From: Sodalis ligni
GTDB taxonomy: Bacteria > Pseudomonadota > Gammaproteobacteria > Enterobacterales > Enterobacteriaceae
NCBI RefSeq assembly: GCF_016865525.2
Contig: NZ_CP075169.1
Location: 5,456,337-5,520,336, forward strand
Length of the DNA stretch: 64,000 nucleotides
Direction: 5' to 3'
Position 1 is the stretch's first letter; each line of letters begins with the position of its first letter. The position numbers were made by a program, and so were the translations under genes. The notes under the pieces are model-generated. The model was not told where the DNA came from and did not search any database. It saw nothing but the letters and a program-made list of their open reading frames with translations. Below, piece after piece: positions 55,710-64,000 of the stretch.

Positions 55710-56459
55710 ATGAAATCAACGCGGCAGCAAGATATTCTGGCGTTAATATCCCAACAGGAGATCCTGAAGGTGGACGAACTGGCGGCCTGGTTCCAGGTCA
55801 GCAAAGAGACGATCCGCCGTGATTTCAACAGTTTGCAGGACAGGGGCTTGCTTATCCGCCAGCATGGCCGGGCAAAAAACATTAAACGGGGCGTTCCGGA
55901 CAACGGCGACTCGTTTAACGAGCGGGTCAAAAGCCACCTATACAGCAAGGCCGACATCGCCGAACAGGCCCTGACCTGGATCGACGAGGACATGGTGATT
56001 GCCCTGGACGCCAGCACCACTTGCTGGTATCTGGCGAAAAAACTGCCCGATATCCCCCTGACGGTGTTTACCAACAGCGTCAGGGTCTGTCATGAACTGG
56101 AAAAAAAATCCCGTATTACGTTGATAAGCTCCGGCGGCACCCTACAGCGTAAATATGCCTGTTATAACAATTGCTCGATTTTTTCACTGCTTAAGCATCT
56201 GGATATCGACCTGTTTATCTTCTCCTGCGAAGGCATTGATAGTGAAGGCATGATGTGGGACTCCAACGCCATCAACGCCGAATACAAAACCATCTTGCTC
56301 CATAAAGCCACCCAATCCCTGCTGCTGATGGATAAAAGCAAGCTCGGGCGTAAAAGCACGGTGAAAATCGGCCCGCTGACCCAGGTGGAACGAATCATAT
56401 CCGATGCGGGCGACTCACGCATCGTGCCGGTGCTGGCGCATAAGCTGTTCCAGGGTTAG
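55710..56459 (+). CDS. fucR: DeoR-family fuc operon activator FucR
   Basis: FucR activates the fuc genes on binding fuculose 1-phosphate. The 249 residues begin with a DeoR winged helix (LAAWFQVSKETIRRDFNSLQ, DRGLLIRQHGRAK), followed by a sugar-phosphate sensing domain (VIALDASTTCWYLAKKLPDI, LDIDLFIFSCEGIDSEGMMW, DSNAINAEYKT). The match to E. coli FucR is close throughout. Located last in fucIKU-R as in E. coli, 68 bases after fucU. Confidence 0.95.
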   Translation: MKSTRQQDILALISQQEILKVDELAAWFQVSKETIRRDFNSLQDRGLLIRQHGRAKNIKRGVPDNGDSFNERVKSHLYSKADIAEQALTWIDEDMVIALDASTTCWYLAKKLPDIPLTVFTNSVRVCHELEKKSRITLISSGGTLQRKYACYNNCSIFSLLKHLDIDLFIFSCEGIDSEGMMWDSNAINAEYKTILLHKATQSLLLMDKSKLGRKSTVKIGPLTQVERIISDAGDSRIVPVLAHKLFQG

Positions 56460-56629
56460 CGGCAACGCCGTCGCGGCAACCGGCAAATAAGCCAGCATGA
56501 TCACATAAAACAACAAACATAATTACATTATGAAATATCGTAATGGCATGAAGATTTGTAACCCCCTAACTTATTAGCCATCTAAGCTTTTTGTCTTTCC
56601 AACCACGACAGTCGTTGAGGATAAAAACG

Positions 56630-57997
56630 ATGGCAGATTCCTTAATTTCTCATTCAATACTCTCTGTAAAAGAAAAGATCGGTTATGGGCTGGGGGATGC
56701 CGCCAGCCATATCGTATTTGATAACGTCATGCTGTATCTGATGTTTTTTTATACCGATATTTTCGGTATCCCGGCGGGCTTCGCCGGCACGATGTTTCTG
56801 TTCGCCCGGGCGCTGGACGCCGTTTCCGACCCGCTTATGGGGCTGGCGGCCGACCGTACCCATACCCGGTGGGGCAAATTCCGCCCTTATGTGCTGTTCG
56901 GGGCGATACCTTTCGGGATCGTTTGCGTCATTACCTACAGCACTCCCGATCTCGGCCTGACCGGTAAAATGATCTATGCCTCGGTGACCTACACCCTGCT
57001 GACGCTGCTGTACACGGTGGTGAATATTCCTTATTGCGCCTTGGGAGGGGTCATCACCAACGATCCGACCCAGCGTATCTCGCTGCAGTCATATCGTTTC
57101 GTACTGGCCACCGCCGGCGGCATGCTAAGCACGGTACTGATGATGCCGCTGGTGAAACTGGTGGGGGGCACGAACCAGGCCCGTGGATTCCAGGGCGGTA
57201 TCGCCATTCTCTCGGTGGTGGCGATTATCATGCTGGCGCTGTGTTTCGCCACCACCCGGGAGCGAATCAGCGATCGCACCGCCCTGCAGGGCACCATGCG
57301 CGAAGACCTGCGGGATATTATCCATAACGATCAATGGCGTATCGTCGGCATCCTGACCATCCTCAATATCCTGGCGGTGTCGGTACGGGGCGGCGCCATG
57401 ATGTATTACGTCACCTATATCCTCGGCCGTCCGGCGATTTTCGCCCTGTTCCTCGGCACCTATTCGGTGGGCAACCTGATCGGTAGCGCCCTGGCGAAAC
57501 CGGTCACCGACCGGTATTGCAAAGTGGCGGTATTCTGGTGGACCAACGCCGCGCTGGCGGTATTGAGCTTTGCCATGTTTATGGTGCCGATAGGGGCAAA
57601 TATCGCCATGTTCTGCTTTATCTTTATCATCGGCGTGCTGCACCAGATGGTCACCCCGATCCAATGGGTGATGATGTCGGATACCGTGGATTACGGCGAA
57701 TGGACCAACGGTAAACGGCTCACCGGCATCAGCTTCGCCGGCACGCTGTTTGTCCTTAAGCTGGGGCTGGCCCTGGGGGGAGCGGTGATTGGCTGGGTGC
57801 TGGCCGGCGCGGGTTATCAAGCGGGAGCCGCCACCCAGAACAGCGGGACTCTGGCGAGCGTGATAGCCCTGTTTACCCTGGCGCCGGGTATCTGTTACCT
57901 GCTGAGCGCCATAGTGGCCCAGCGTTTTTATACCCTGCGCACCCCGATGATGAACCGTATTCTAGACGAGTTATCCCTGGGCATAGGACGCAAATAA
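56630..57997 (+). CDS. yicJ: GPH-family glycoside:cation symporter YicJ
   Basis: A 455-residue, twelve-helix transporter of the glycoside-pentoside-hexuronide family. SVKEKIGYGLGDAASHIVFD is the family N terminus and RALDAVSDPLMGLAADRTHT the conserved loop with the R/K-D residues for cation coupling. In E. coli YicJ precedes YicI and is thought to import alpha-xylosides such as isoprimeverose; the same pairing is seen here. The ATG at 56630 (MADSLISHSIL) is preferred to 56591. Confidence 0.92.
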   Translation: MADSLISHSILSVKEKIGYGLGDAASHIVFDNVMLYLMFFYTDIFGIPAGFAGTMFLFARALDAVSDPLMGLAADRTHTRWGKFRPYVLFGAIPFGIVCVITYSTPDLGLTGKMIYASVTYTLLTLLYTVVNIPYCALGGVITNDPTQRISLQSYRFVLATAGGMLSTVLMMPLVKLVGGTNQARGFQGGIAILSVVAIIMLALCFATTRERISDRTALQGTMREDLRDIIHNDQWRIVGILTILNILAVSVRGGAMMYYVTYILGRPAIFALFLGTYSVGNLIGSALAKPVTDRYCKVAVFWWTNAALAVLSFAMFMVPIGANIAMFCFIFIIGVLHQMVTPIQWVMMSDTVDYGEWTNGKRLTGISFAGTLFVLKLGLALGGAVIGWVLAGAGYQAGAATQNSGTLASVIALFTLAPGICYLLSAIVAQRFYTLRTPMMNRILDELSLGIGRK

Positions 57998-58063
57998 CCG
58001 CGGCGGCCGCGTTGAAACAGGCTTAATCAGGTTGAATCATTTATAACGTTTTAAGGCGATAAG

Positions 58064-60391
58064 ATGAAAATAAGCGATGGCAACTGGCTGATACAGCCCG
58101 GTTTGCAGCTGACACATCCGCTGCGGGTATTCGAGGCCCGGCGGCAAGGCCGGGATCTGGTGGTATTCGCCGCGCCCCGGGACGTCAGCTCGCGGGGGGA
58201 CCAATTGGATATCCCTCTGCTTACCCTGCATTTTTTCTCGCCGCAAACCGGCGTTATCGGCGTGCGCATTGAACATTTCCAGGGGCTTCCAGCCCAAACA
58301 CCCTGTTATCCGTTAAACAAGGATGACTCCACCCTAACCCGCATCGAAGATAACGCGGAATATGCCTCTTTAAGCAGCGGCGACCTGTCGGTACGGGTGA
58401 GCAAAGGAGAAAACTGGGCCCTGGACTTTCTCCATGACGGCCGGCGCATCACCGGCAGCGGCGCCCGGTCCGGCGGCTATGTCCAGGACGAGCATAAGGG
58501 CAAAAATTACGTCTTCGAACGCTTGGATTTAAGCGTGGGGGAAACGGTGTACGGCCTCGGCGAACGCTTCGGGGCGCTGGTAAAAAACGGCCAGGCCATT
58601 GAGACCTGGAATCGGGACGGCGGTACCAGCACCGAACAATCCTACAAAAATATTCCTTTTTATCTCACCAACCGTGGCTATGGCGTGCTGGTAAATCATC
58701 CGGAGTGCGTCTCTTTCGAAGTGGCTTCGGAAAAAGTGTCCAAAGTACAGTTCAGCGTCGAAGGCGAGTATCTGGAATACCTGGTGATCGACGGTCCGAC
58801 GCCCAAACAGGTGCTGGACGGCTACACCCGCCTTACAGGCAGGCCTGCCCTGCCGCCGGCCTGGTCTTTCGGCCTGTGGCTCACCACCTCCTTTACCACC
58901 GACTATGACGAAAAAACGGTGAACCGTTTTATCGACGGCATGGCGGAAAGGCGCCTGCCGCTGCATGTGTTTCATTTCGACTGTTTTTGGATGAAGGCGT
59001 TTCAGTGGTGCGATTTTACCTGGGACCCGGAAGTCTTTCCCGACCCGGAGGGCATGCTGCGACGACTCAAAGGGAGAGGACTCAAGATCTGTTTATGGAT
59101 CAATCCCTATATCGGCCAGAAATCGCCGCTGTTCAAACAGGGCATGGAGCAGGGATATTTGCTCAAACGTCCCGACGGACGGGTCTGGCAATGGGATCGC
59201 TGGCAGCCGGGCCAAGGCATCGTGGATTTTACCAACCCGGCGGCCTGCGCCTGGTATACCGGCCACTTGCGAAAACTGCTGGAGATGGGGGCCGACTGTT
59301 TCAAGACCGACTTCGGCGAACGCATTCCCACCGATGTGGCCTGGTTTAACGGCGCCGATCCGCAGAAAATGCATAATCATTACGCTTATTTATACAATAA
59401 AGTGGTTTTTCAGCTCTTACAGGAAAGCCGCGGACGGGAGGATGCGGTGCTGTTTGCCCGTTCGGCTTCGGTTGGGGCGCAGCAGTTCCCGGTGCACTGG
59501 GGCGGCGACTGTTATGCGAATTATGAATCCATGGCGGAAAGCCTGCGCGGCGGCCTCTCCCTTGGCATGTCCGGCTTTGGTTTTTGGAGCCATGATATCG
59601 GCGGGTTTGAAAATACCGCTCCCGCCCACGTCTATAAACGCTGGTGCGCCTTTGGCCTGCTGTCCAGCCATAGCCGGCTGCACGGCAGCAAATCCTATCG
59701 CGTCCCCTGGGTCTACGACGAGGAGGCCTGCGACGTGCTGCGGCATTTTACCCAGTGGAAATGCCGCTTGATGCCTTATATTTACCAGGCGGCGATCCAG
59801 GCCGCCGCCGCCGGTACGCCGATGATGCGCGCCATGATGCTGGAATTTCCCGACGATCCCGGCTGCGATTATCTCGATCGTCAATATATGCTGGGGGATG
59901 CCCTGCTGGTGGCGCCGGTATTCAGCGAGCATGGCGAGGTTGATGTTTACCTGCCGCCGGGCCGCTGGACCCATCTGTTCAGCAATAAGGAGGCCGTCGG
60001 CGGCTGGCGTAAAGAGCGCCATGATTTTCTCAGCCTGCCGCTCTATGTACGGGAGAATACCCTGCTGCCGCTGGGGCAAAACGATCAAAAGCCGGATTAT
60101 GATTATACCGTTGAGCCGGCGTTTCACCTGTTTGCCCTCGGGGACGGCCGGCAGGCGGTGTGCCGGCTTTCTTCCTGCTCGGCTAAAACGCGTTTCACCC
60201 TGGTGGCGGAGCGTCGCGGGCAGGATATTTCTCTGCGGGCCGAAGGGGAAGCCCGTGGTTGGACCCTGTGCCTGCGCAATATACACCGCATTGCGTCGGT
60301 AAGCGGCGGCCTGGTCGCGGACGACGCCCAGGGCATAATCATTACTCCGGACCAGGGCGCCGAGCAGCTGACGATCCGGCTGGCGGAATGA
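58064..60391 (+). CDS. yicI: Alpha-xylosidase YicI (GH31)
   Basis: YicI removes alpha-linked xylose from xyloglucan fragments. The 775 residues align with E. coli YicI (772) end to end. [20 protein letters not shown] contains the nucleophile Asp, and [20 protein letters not shown] the acid/base Asp. GVSFEV-type beta-sandwich, [20 protein letters not shown] and [20 protein letters not shown] are also present. It follows yicJ by 66 bases in one operon. Its xylose product would feed xylA-xylB in the same window. Confidence 0.97.
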   Translation: MKISDGNWLIQPGLQLTHPLRVFEARRQGRDLVVFAAPRDVSSRGDQLDIPLLTLHFFSPQTGVIGVRIEHFQGLPAQTPCYPLNKDDSTLTRIEDNAEYASLSSGDLSVRVSKGENWALDFLHDGRRITGSGARSGGYVQDEHKGKNYVFERLDLSVGETVYGLGERFGALVKNGQAIETWNRDGGTSTEQSYKNIPFYLTNRGYGVLVNHPECVSFEVASEKVSKVQFSVEGEYLEYLVIDGPTPKQVLDGYTRLTGRPALPPAWSFGLWLTTSFTTDYDEKTVNRFIDGMAERRLPLHVFHFDCFWMKAFQWCDFTWDPEVFPDPEGMLRRLKGRGLKICLWINPYIGQKSPLFKQGMEQGYLLKRPDGRVWQWDRWQPGQGIVDFTNPAACAWYTGHLRKLLEMGADCFKTDFGERIPTDVAWFNGADPQKMHNHYAYLYNKVVFQLLQESRGREDAVLFARSASVGAQQFPVHWGGDCYANYESMAESLRGGLSLGMSGFGFWSHDIGGFENTAPAHVYKRWCAFGLLSSHSRLHGSKSYRVPWVYDEEACDVLRHFTQWKCRLMPYIYQAAIQAAAAGTPMMRAMMLEFPDDPGCDYLDRQYMLGDALLVAPVFSEHGEVDVYLPPGRWTHLFSNKEAVGGWRKERHDFLSLPLYVRENTLLPLGQNDQKPDYDYTVEPAFHLFALGDGRQAVCRLSSCSAKTRFTLVAERRGQDISLRAEGEARGWTLCLRNIHRIASVSGGLVADDAQGIIITPDQGAEQLTIRLAE

Positions 60392-60418
60392 ACGCAAGCC
60401 GGCAGCCGATAAACTAAA

Positions 60419-60437
60419 GGCACAGGGAACCTGTGCC
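60419..60437. terminator. Hairpin between convergent yicI and the isomerase gene
   Basis: GGCACAGG-GAA-CCTGTGCC, an eight-pair stem with a three-base loop in a 74-base convergent gap, but without a T tract. Confidence 0.55.
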
Positions 60438-60465
60438 GGTTATCGCCGCCATAGGCCGAATCCCA

Positions 60466-61299
60466 TCAGCAGTGCCGGCGGTGTCTCTCTTTACAGGTTT
60501 CCAGCACCTCATCCGGGTCCCGCCGCCACCAGTTTTTTTCGGAAAATATTTCCACCTCATGAAAGCCCCGGTAGCCCTGGGCCTCCACCGCCCGGCGCAT
60601 GCGGCGGATATCGATGACGCCGTCCCCCATCATGCCGCGATCCTCCAGCATATCCCGGGTCGGCACCAGCCAATCGCAGATATGGAAGGCCAGCAATCGC
60701 TTTTTACCGGCCCGTTCAATCTGCCCGAACAGTTTCGGATCCCACCAGGTATGGTACACATCCACCGCCAGACCGAGCCCTTCGTCTCCCAGTTCGTCGC
60801 ACAGGTCATTGGCCTGCTCAAGGGTGTTGACGCAGGCCCGATCGGCGGCATACATGGGGTGCAAGGGCTCGATGGCCAGGGGCATGCCCGCCGGCCGGGC
60901 ATACTCCAGCAGTTCCGCCAGTCCGTCCATTACCTGCAAACGGGCGCAGGGAAGGTCCCGTGAGGAACCCGGCAAGCCCCCCACCACCAGCACCAGACAG
61001 GCGGCATTCAGTTCCAGGGCCTCGTCTACCGCCCGCCGGTTGTCATCCAACGCCAGACGGCGCTCTTCGGCGGTGTTGCCGGGGAACATGCCGCCGCGAC
61101 AATAGCCGGTCACCTTTAGCTGGTGAGAGCGGACCCGCCGTCCGGCCTCATTGAGCCCCAGGGCCTGGACCTGATCCCGCCAGGGGGAGATGCCGCGGAT
61201 GCCGTGCCGGGCGCAGCCGTCGATAATCTGATCCAGGCGCCACTGCCGGCGCAGGGTGGCGGTGTTGATGGAGAGCAATTGGCCGTCCGGCTCATTCAT
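60466..61299 (-). CDS. Sugar phosphate isomerase/epimerase (xylose-isomerase-like TIM barrel)
   Basis: A 277-residue TIM barrel of the AP-endonuclease-2 superfamily. Metal-binding residues fit LAIEPLHPMYAADRACVNTL (Glu), VDVYHTWWDPKLFGQIERAG (Asp, His) and YRGFHEVEIFSEKNWWRRDP (Glu near the end). Members isomerise or epimerise keto sugars and are common in catabolic operons. AAGGAAAT precedes the ATG. It lies downstream of an SDR gene on the same strand, with a TetR gene divergent, so the two likely oxidise and rearrange a polyol or sugar acid. Substrate unknown. Confidence 0.8.
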   Translation of the reverse strand: MNEPDGQLLSINTATLRRQWRLDQIIDGCARHGIRGISPWRDQVQALGLNEAGRRVRSHQLKVTGYCRGGMFPGNTAEERRLALDDNRRAVDEALELNAACLVLVVGGLPGSSRDLPCARLQVMDGLAELLEYARPAGMPLAIEPLHPMYAADRACVNTLEQANDLCDELGDEGLGLAVDVYHTWWDPKLFGQIERAGKKRLLAFHICDWLVPTRDMLEDRGMMGDGVIDIRRMRRAVEAQGYRGFHEVEIFSEKNWWRRDPDEVLETCKERHRRHC

Positions 61300-61382
61300 A
61301 GGATATTTCCTTGCTTAACGTTCAACGCGATCGTTCACGATCGCGGAGCTGGTTGATAGCGTACCGGTATATTCGCGCCGGG

Positions 61383-62171
61383 CTAGAAATGCGGTTTGCC
61401 CAGGCCGCCGTCCACATCGATTACCTGGCCGACGGTAAACGGCAATTGCCCGGCGGCGATGGACTGGATGACCCTGGCGATATCCTCAGGCTGTCCCCAG
61501 CGCCGCATCGGCACCAGACCGTCGGCAATCAATTGATCGTACTTGGGTTTAACCCCTTGGGTCATGTCGGTTTCAATAATGCCCGGGCGGATTTCATAGA
61601 CGCCGATACCCTCGTCCGCCAGGCGTAATGCGAACAGTTGGGTCACCATACTGGCCGCCGCCTTGGAGACGCAGTATTCCCCGCGGGAGATGGAAAGGAT
61701 GTGGGCGCTACAGGAGGTAATATTGATAATGCAGCGATAGGCCGCGTTCAGCCCTCCCTGAGAGAGCATCTGCCTGGCGGCCTTTTGGCACAGAAAAAAC
61801 ATGGCCCGGCTGTTGATGTTCTGGCAATGATCATAACTTTCCAGGGTGACATCCAGCAAATCCCCGCGCCGCAGCGCAGCGGTACCGGCGTTATTCACCA
61901 GACAATCCAGGCGACCCCAGCGATGGACAATGGCGTCAATCATGGACTGCTGACTATTCAGGTCGGCGACATCGCCGGCGCAGGCCAAGGCATCAATGCC
62001 GTATTGTTGCAGTTCGGCCACCAACGCCTGCTGTCGTTGTCGTCCCTCCTCGTTATCGCGGCCGTTTATCGCCACGTTAAAACCGGCCCGCGCCAGGGCG
62101 ACGGCGCAGCTTTTCCCTATCCCCCGGGTAGACCCGGTGATAAAGGCGACCGGTGGACCGGCATGGTTCAT
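61383..62171 (-). CDS. Short-chain dehydrogenase/reductase, 3-ketoacyl-ACP reductase-like
   Basis: A 262-residue SDR. AFITGSTRGIGKSCAVALAR carries the TGxxxGIG cofactor loop, CLVNNAGTAALRRGD the NNAG motif, and IINITSCSAHILSISRGEYC with VSKAA the catalytic Ser-Tyr-Lys (YCVSK). GQVIDVDGGLG is the usual C-terminal end. ACGGAGGT lies before the ATG. Probably an NAD(P)-linked sugar or polyol dehydrogenase working with the isomerase gene downstream. Confidence 0.88.
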   Translation of the reverse strand: MNHAGPPVAFITGSTRGIGKSCAVALARAGFNVAINGRDNEEGRQRQQALVAELQQYGIDALACAGDVADLNSQQSMIDAIVHRWGRLDCLVNNAGTAALRRGDLLDVTLESYDHCQNINSRAMFFLCQKAARQMLSQGGLNAAYRCIINITSCSAHILSISRGEYCVSKAAASMVTQLFALRLADEGIGVYEIRPGIIETDMTQGVKPKYDQLIADGLVPMRRWGQPEDIARVIQSIAAGQLPFTVGQVIDVDGGLGKPHF

Positions 62172-62199
62172 CTTTTTTTACCTCCGTAAATTGAACGCC

Positions 62200-62221
62200 T
62201 AATCAACCGGATAGTTGATTA
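62200..62221. promoter_or_regulatory. TetR-type operator 1
   Basis: TAATCAAC...GTTGATTA, a 22-bp palindrome with a CGGATA centre, 29 bases upstream of the SDR gene. Confidence 0.7.
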
Positions 62222-62268
62222 GCGAAGTATAACGTTACGGGACCGTTAAAAAGATGATCCACTTCGCA

Positions 62269-62290
62269 TAATCAACCGGGCGGTTGACTA
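62269..62290. promoter_or_regulatory. TetR-type operator 2
   Basis: TAATCAACC...GGTTGACTA, near-identical to operator 1 and 69 bases from it. The bases between contain GCGAAGT and ACTTCGC, so the whole region is roughly symmetric. Confidence 0.7.
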
Positions 62291-62382
62291 AGGACCAGGC
62301 GCGGGCGCAATATCGGCGGCAACCCATGGCATAGAGTGCCGATAGCAATTCATCGTTACGCATCATTTAGTGAGGAAATAAC

Positions 62383-63039
62383 ATGTCGGCTGACATCGGC
62401 AGCAAACGCAAACGCGATCCCGCCCTGACCCAAAGCCGCATTCTGGCGGCGGCCCGCGAAGAGTTTGCCCAGAAGGGTTTCGACGGCGCCCGTGTGGAAA
62501 AAATCGCCGCCGTCGCACAGGTCAATAAGCAACTGCTCTATCACTACTTTGAAAACAAAGACCGTCTGTTTACGCGGGTGCTGGAAGACGCCTACCGCGA
62601 TATCCGGCAGCAGGAAGCCGCCCTGGCGCTGGATCATTTACCGGCGGATCAAGCGGTAATGGCGCTGGTGGAATTTACCTGGCGCTATTACCTGGCCCAT
62701 CCGGAATTCATCCGTTTGCTCAACAGCGAAAATCAGATGCAGGCCCGTCATCTCAACCACTCCGCCGACGTGCTGCACATCAACGCCAGCTGGCTGGCTA
62801 TCGCCAAAAACCTCCTGGCGCGCGGCCGCAGCGAAGGAACCCTCCGAGACGATATAGACGCCATGCAGCTGAATATCAACATTTCGGCGCTGGGCTTCTT
62901 TTACCTGATCAACAGCGCCACCCTGTCCCTGGTCTATCAACGGGACCTGACCGCCGCGCAGGCCCTGGAAGATCGCCTGGCGGTGATGAAGGATACTGTC
63001 CGCTGCTGGCTAAGACCCATTAGCCGGGCGCAGGCTTGA
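62383..63039 (+). CDS. TetR-family transcriptional regulator
   Basis: A 218-residue regulator. ILAAAREEFAQKGFDGARVE and KIAAVAQVNKQLLYHYFENK form the TetR helix-turn-helix. The C-terminal half is helical with a TetR_C-like core (FTWRYYLAHPEFIRLLNSEN). GAGGAAAT precedes the ATG. It is divergent from the SDR-isomerase operon; the two operators between them indicate that it represses that operon and itself. Confidence 0.9.
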   Translation: MSADIGSKRKRDPALTQSRILAAAREEFAQKGFDGARVEKIAAVAQVNKQLLYHYFENKDRLFTRVLEDAYRDIRQQEAALALDHLPADQAVMALVEFTWRYYLAHPEFIRLLNSENQMQARHLNHSADVLHINASWLAIAKNLLARGRSEGTLRDDIDAMQLNINISALGFFYLINSATLSLVYQRDLTAAQALEDRLAVMKDTVRCWLRPISRAQA

Positions 63040-63170
63040 TAATCCCTTGGCCGGTTAACGTTGGCGCGCTTAGTGAGCGGAAACAAGGGTTACCAGAATC
63101 AAGGGCTGGTGCTTTGGCAGGGACATATCCCTATATGAGGTATTGACTCCCCTTGCCCCTCGCCATATAG

Positions 63171-63182
63171 TTAGCAAACTAC
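63171..63182 (+). promoter_or_regulatory. SlyA/MarR-like box upstream of the MarR gene
   Basis: TTAGCAAACTAC resembles the SlyA site TTAGCAAGCTAA (two mismatches) and lies within a symmetric ATATAG...TTATAT stretch just before the MarR gene, which suggests self-repression. Confidence 0.5.
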
Positions 63183-63190
63183 CTAATTAT

Positions 63191-63697
63191 ATGCTACGCA
63201 TAATCATGACCTTGCCAAAAAATCGCGAACAGGCATTAATGACCCTCACCGTCGCCCTGGGATTATTGCAGCGGGCATATCGGGCTAAGGCCGACAAAGT
63301 GGTGGCGCCGCTGGGCCTGTCAACCGCCATGGCCTGGCCGCTGGTGCTGATTGGCCGTCATCCGGAAGGCATTCGCCCCGGCGGCCTGTCGGAAGAGTTG
63401 GGTATCGAAGGGCCCTCGCTGGTGCGCTCGCTGAATCAGCTGGTGGATGCCGATCTGGTCCTGCGCCAGGAGGATAAGGTAGACAAACGCGCCAAAATTC
63501 TGTGCCTGACGCCTGCGGGCAACGCCATTCGGACCCGGATCGAAGACCTGCTCAACGAGCTGCGCGCCGAATTGTTCGATGGGGTATCCGACGAAGACGT
63601 CCAGGCCTGTTTGCGTACATTTTGTGTGCTTGAGAAACGTTTAGGTATCAATGGTTCCTCTTCCATCGATGCCGAGAAAATGACAGATACGCCCTGA
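63191..63697 (+). CDS. MarR-family transcriptional regulator (SlyA-like)
   Basis: A winged-helix regulator of 168 residues from the ATG at 63191, or 163 from 63206 (MTLPKNREQALMTLTVALGL). AMAWPLVLIGRHPEGIRPGG and LSEELGIEGPSLVRSLNQLV form the DNA-binding domain, followed by the wing LVLRQEDKVDKRAKILCLTP. No strong ribosome site decides between the starts. The FUSC-family gene begins one base after its stop, so the regulator probably controls that efflux gene. Confidence 0.88.
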   Translation: MLRIIMTLPKNREQALMTLTVALGLLQRAYRAKADKVVAPLGLSTAMAWPLVLIGRHPEGIRPGGLSEELGIEGPSLVRSLNQLVDADLVLRQEDKVDKRAKILCLTPAGNAIRTRIEDLLNELRAELFDGVSDEDVQACLRTFCVLEKRLGINGSSSIDAEKMTDTP

Positions 63698-64000
63698 ATG
63701 ACGATGACCATGCCGACGATTAAGCTGTTCTCTCGCGCCGAGATCATCTATTCCCTCAAAAGCTTTACCGCTGCCATGCTGGCGTTATATCTGGCCAGCC
63801 GCGCCGGGCTGCCCAACAGTTTTTGGTCATTATTGACGGTCTATGTCGTAAGCCAGCCGCTGGCGGGCATGGTGCGCTCAAAAGCGGTCTATCGCCTGTG
63901 CGGCACCTTTATCGGCAGCACCGCGACGGTGTTTCTGATCCCGACGCTGTCCAATGCTCCGGTGCTGTTATCCCTGGCGATGGCGCTGTGGGTTAGTGTC
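63698..64000 (+). CDS. FUSC-family membrane protein (AaeB/YccS-like), 5' part
   Basis: Begins with three in-frame ATGs (63698, 63704, 63710) directly after the MarR stop. EIIYSLKSFTAAMLALYLAS, then LPNSFWSLLTVYVVSQPLAG, VYRLCGTFIGSTATVFLIP and LLSLAMALWVSV show the first hydrophobic segments and the W-x-x-L/M-T-V-Y motif of aromatic-acid efflux proteins. The gene leaves the window, so length is unknown. Such proteins with MarR regulators usually export aromatic carboxylic acids. Confidence 0.85.
   Translation, partial: MTMTMPTIKLFSRAEIIYSLKSFTAAMLALYLASRAGLPNSFWSLLTVYVVSQPLAGMVRSKAVYRLCGTFIGSTATVFLIPTLSNAPVLLSLAMALWVSV

Noticed and set aside
1..64000. CRISPR arrays, tRNA and rRNA genes
   Set aside because: I looked for regularly spaced repeats, cloverleaf ends and conserved rRNA stretches and saw none.

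Overview
The window looks like a chromosomal segment of an Enterobacterales bacterium. DmsABC, the xylose genes (xylA, xylB, xylFGH, xylR), the fucose genes (fucA, fucI, fucK, fucU, fucR), YicJ/YicI and QorB/YtfH all read like close relatives of the E. coli proteins. An ERIC-type intergenic repeat is also present. The many broken genes, local duplications and foreign blocks would fit a Sodalis-like or otherwise decaying, recently host-associated lineage, but the species is inference. Several breaks are single-base changes in homopolymers, so part of the decay could be sequencing error.

Layout. 1-3.1 kb: a very large unrecognised minus-strand gene broken at least four times. 3.2-4.5 kb: a SOS-box umuC without umuD, frameshifted. 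4.8-8.8 kb: dmsABC, anaerobic DMSO/N-oxide respiration. 7.9-15.8 kb: a rearranged zone in which dmsC, a beta-repeat protein gene and ada occur in duplicate; the repeat protein survives as one long reading frame plus several decayed relatives, and both ada copies are broken. 16.0-20.4 kb: a three-gene ABC exporter (permease, HlyD adaptor, ATPase) of DarBCD/MacAB type.

20.6-28.3 kb: the xylose regulon, xylFGH (xylH broken) divergent from xylA-xylB. Its activator xylR lies 13 kb away at 41.4 kb. Between xylB and xylR is a mosaic of accessory DNA: a HigBA-type toxin-antitoxin remnant; a block that looks pseudomonad-derived (OprB-type porin, DctA-type symporter, dihydroxyphthalate-decarboxylase-like protein, amidohydrolase, LysR regulator with two DNA-binding domains); a convergent ParS-like/RES-like pair; a two-gene cassette (GNAT-like protein plus a 62-residue protein) between about 0.7-kb direct repeats that resemble a P4-type satellite leader; and the wreck of a type I restriction locus (hsdS tail, DUF1016 nuclease, hsdR start).

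42.7-46.4 kb: HxlR regulator and QorB, two small membrane proteins and a FAD monooxygenase. 46.8-56.5 kb: a fucose locus, with fucA divergent from a sugar ABC transporter followed by fucI, fucK, fucU and fucR. The ABC transporter takes the place that FucP holds in E. coli. 56.6-60.4 kb: yicJ-yicI, uptake and cleavage of alpha-xylosides. 60.5-62.2 kb: a TIM-barrel isomerase and an SDR, divergent from a TetR gene with two matching operators between them. 63.2 kb to the end: a MarR regulator and the start of a FUSC-family membrane protein.

Working together, YicJ/YicI would release xylose, which XylFGH imports and XylA/XylB feed to the pentose phosphate pathway, while the fuc genes handle L-fucose. 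The window is therefore a plant- or host-glycan sugar region, interrupted by mobile and decaying DNA.
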